Source of the DNA: Tolypothrix campylonemoides VB511288
GTDB lineage: Bacteria > Cyanobacteriota > Cyanobacteriia > Cyanobacteriales > Nostocaceae
Direction of reading: 5' to 3'
NCBI GenBank assembly: GCA_000828075.3
Contig: JXCB02000001.1
Span: 1,004,155-1,068,154 of the forward strand
Length of the DNA stretch: 64,000 bases
The notes below the pieces were generated by a model, which worked only from the letters and a program-made list of their open reading frames with translations, was not told the origin of the DNA and searched no databases. The first letter of the stretch is position 1. Every line of letters starts with the position of its first letter. This document shows positions 63,165-64,000 of this stretch, piece by piece. The translations under genes and the position numbers were made by a program.

Positions 63165-64000
63165 CTATTTTGTCTGAACTTTCTTTAAATCCCAGGTGTA
63201 ACAACCAATTTTGTGCGGAACTCTAGAAAATCTTCCTATCCGATGACCTCTAGAAAGTTCATTGTGCACCGCAGTTTTTATCTCTCTTAGTTGTTCAGCA
63301 TTGAGTTCGCCATAAAGTCCAGTGATCACCTCAGCGACAGTGAAGATTTTCGCTGAATTTCTTTGCAACAGTATGCAAATGGCATCAATCAAAAACTTAC
63401 CCTCAAATTCAGGTAGCATCGGTACCCTTTTTGCCTTGGAAAGCAGGAAGGGCTTCTTCCTTTTAGGTTTGATACTCTTGGATTTGACCTTACCATTTGC
63501 TGGTGTTACCAAATTTAAATCCAGGGTGTAACAACCAGGCTCATCGGGAAAGGCTGCCCAGTAGTTTTTTTCTTTGCCGTGTGTCAGCGAGGATTGCACC
63601 CTACTTTTGACAACTTTGAACACACTCGGCTCTAAATCGCCAAAAAGTGAGCGCACAATGAAATCTATATGACAAACAGTCCCGAGATGGTCTCGCAATA
63701 TTTTCTCAATTGCTTGCATTCTAGTCAGAACTTGGTACTCGGGCAGCATTGGAACGTCTGTCCCAGGAATAGAGTTATCGTTGTTCTGTGTTTGTGTTTC
63801 CTTTTGTTGCGATAAAGCAGGTGCTGTAACGACTGTGTCTTCTGCGTCGGATGACTTTTCATCCAAATCTATCTGTTGCTCTTCATCGTCAGTGAGTTCA
63901 AATTCGATCTTGTCTTGTTCAACATCATCATCAACATCTATCTGTTGCTCCTCATCGTCAGTGAGTTCAGATTCGATCTTGTCTTGTTCAACATCATCAT
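63165..64000 (-). CDS. Protein with acidic repeats and duplicated winged-helix-like domains (5' end outside window)
   Basis: The frame stays open to the right edge; the TTG at 63866 is internal. The visible N-terminal part has at least two copies of a 23-residue acidic repeat with core EQDKIE(S/F)ELTDDEEQQID (69-bp DNA repeat). Then come two similar modules of about 80 residues, each opening with VPMLPE(Y/F) and closing with GCYT(L/W)DL: about 63410-63750 and 63170-63430. The helix pattern (AIEKILRD...VxxxLFGDL...) resembles HARE-HTH-type winged helices, so nucleic-acid or protein binding is likely. A Lys/Arg-rich linker separates the modules. Confidence 0.65.
   Translation of the reverse strand, partial: DDVEQDKIESELTDDEEQQIDVDDDVEQDKIEFELTDDEEQQIDLDEKSSDAEDTVVTAPALSQQKETQTQNNDNSIPGTDVPMLPEYQVLTRMQAIEKILRDHLGTVCHIDFIVRSLFGDLEPSVFKVVKSRVQSSLTHGKEKNYWAAFPDEPGCYTLDLNLVTPANGKVKSKSIKPKRKKPFLLSKAKRVPMLPEFEGKFLIDAICILLQRNSAKIFTVAEVITGLYGELNAEQLREIKTAVHNELSRGHRIGRFSRVPHKIGCYTWDLKKVQTK

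Overview
The window looks like a chromosomal segment of a filamentous, Nostocales-type cyanobacterium. The support is frequent GCGATCGC-type (HIP1) octamers, NdhK of the photosynthetic NDH-1 complex, an RRM protein next to rpsU, glycogen phosphorylase, phytochrome-style PAS/GAF hybrid kinases, cyanobacterium-type small hypotheticals, and wide gene-poor spacers full of palindromic repeats and decayed IS200/IS605 elements. No rRNA, tRNA or CRISPR array was seen.

Layout. 1-2.3 kb: the 3' part of a hybrid histidine kinase. 2.4-5.6 kb: a decayed IS200/IS605 element, then a compact array of small genes. Two of them share a signal peptide, and each of the three intact ones follows a near-identical promoter cassette made of 9-bp TTAACTGTC repeats abutting the -35 box; each gene-terminator-promoter unit repeats. 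Two more copies of the same promoter point the other way with no gene attached. This is the best candidate in the window for an undescribed system. 5.7-8.9 kb: an M24-fold protein lacking most metal ligands, then a repeat-rich spacer with a nested mobile-element insertion. 8.9-24.4 kb: a sugar/polyol accessory region with two mannitol-dehydrogenase-family oxidoreductases flanking a HAD phosphatase, an APC permease, a TnpB nuclease gene, xylulokinase, a galactofuranosyltransferase-like GT2, catalase, and an overlapping GH2 glycosidase-galT pair. Inference: polyols are oxidised to ketoses, xylulose is phosphorylated into the pentose phosphate pathway, and galactosides are hydrolysed and channelled to UDP-sugars.

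25.6-33.4 kb: a small zinc-finger-like protein, HflX, isoaspartyl peptidase, an ATP-grasp ligase of unknown substrate, and a tight NUDIX/SRPBCC/DoxX/DUF72 cluster. 33.4-40.1 kb: an IF-2 C-terminal fragment fused to a membrane segment, an MFS transporter, a solitary ndhK, a PAS-Crp regulator, and the rbp-rpsU pair with an intervening terminator. 40.1-53.2 kb: a long gene-free spacer, an RTX-repeat protein, a flavin oxidoreductase, small unknowns, a Ser/Thr kinase with a duplicated C-terminal domain, an acyltransferase and a large membrane transporter. 53.4-64 kb: glgP, a TnpB-less IS relic, a GT39-like glycosyltransferase, a ZIP transporter, an HtrA-type protease, an AI-2E exporter-family protein, a histidine-kinase remnant, and a duplicated winged-helix-like protein with acidic repeats that leaves the right edge.

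Functions were assigned by reading motifs and recalling families; no database search was run. Residue positions are approximate unless a specific ligand is named.
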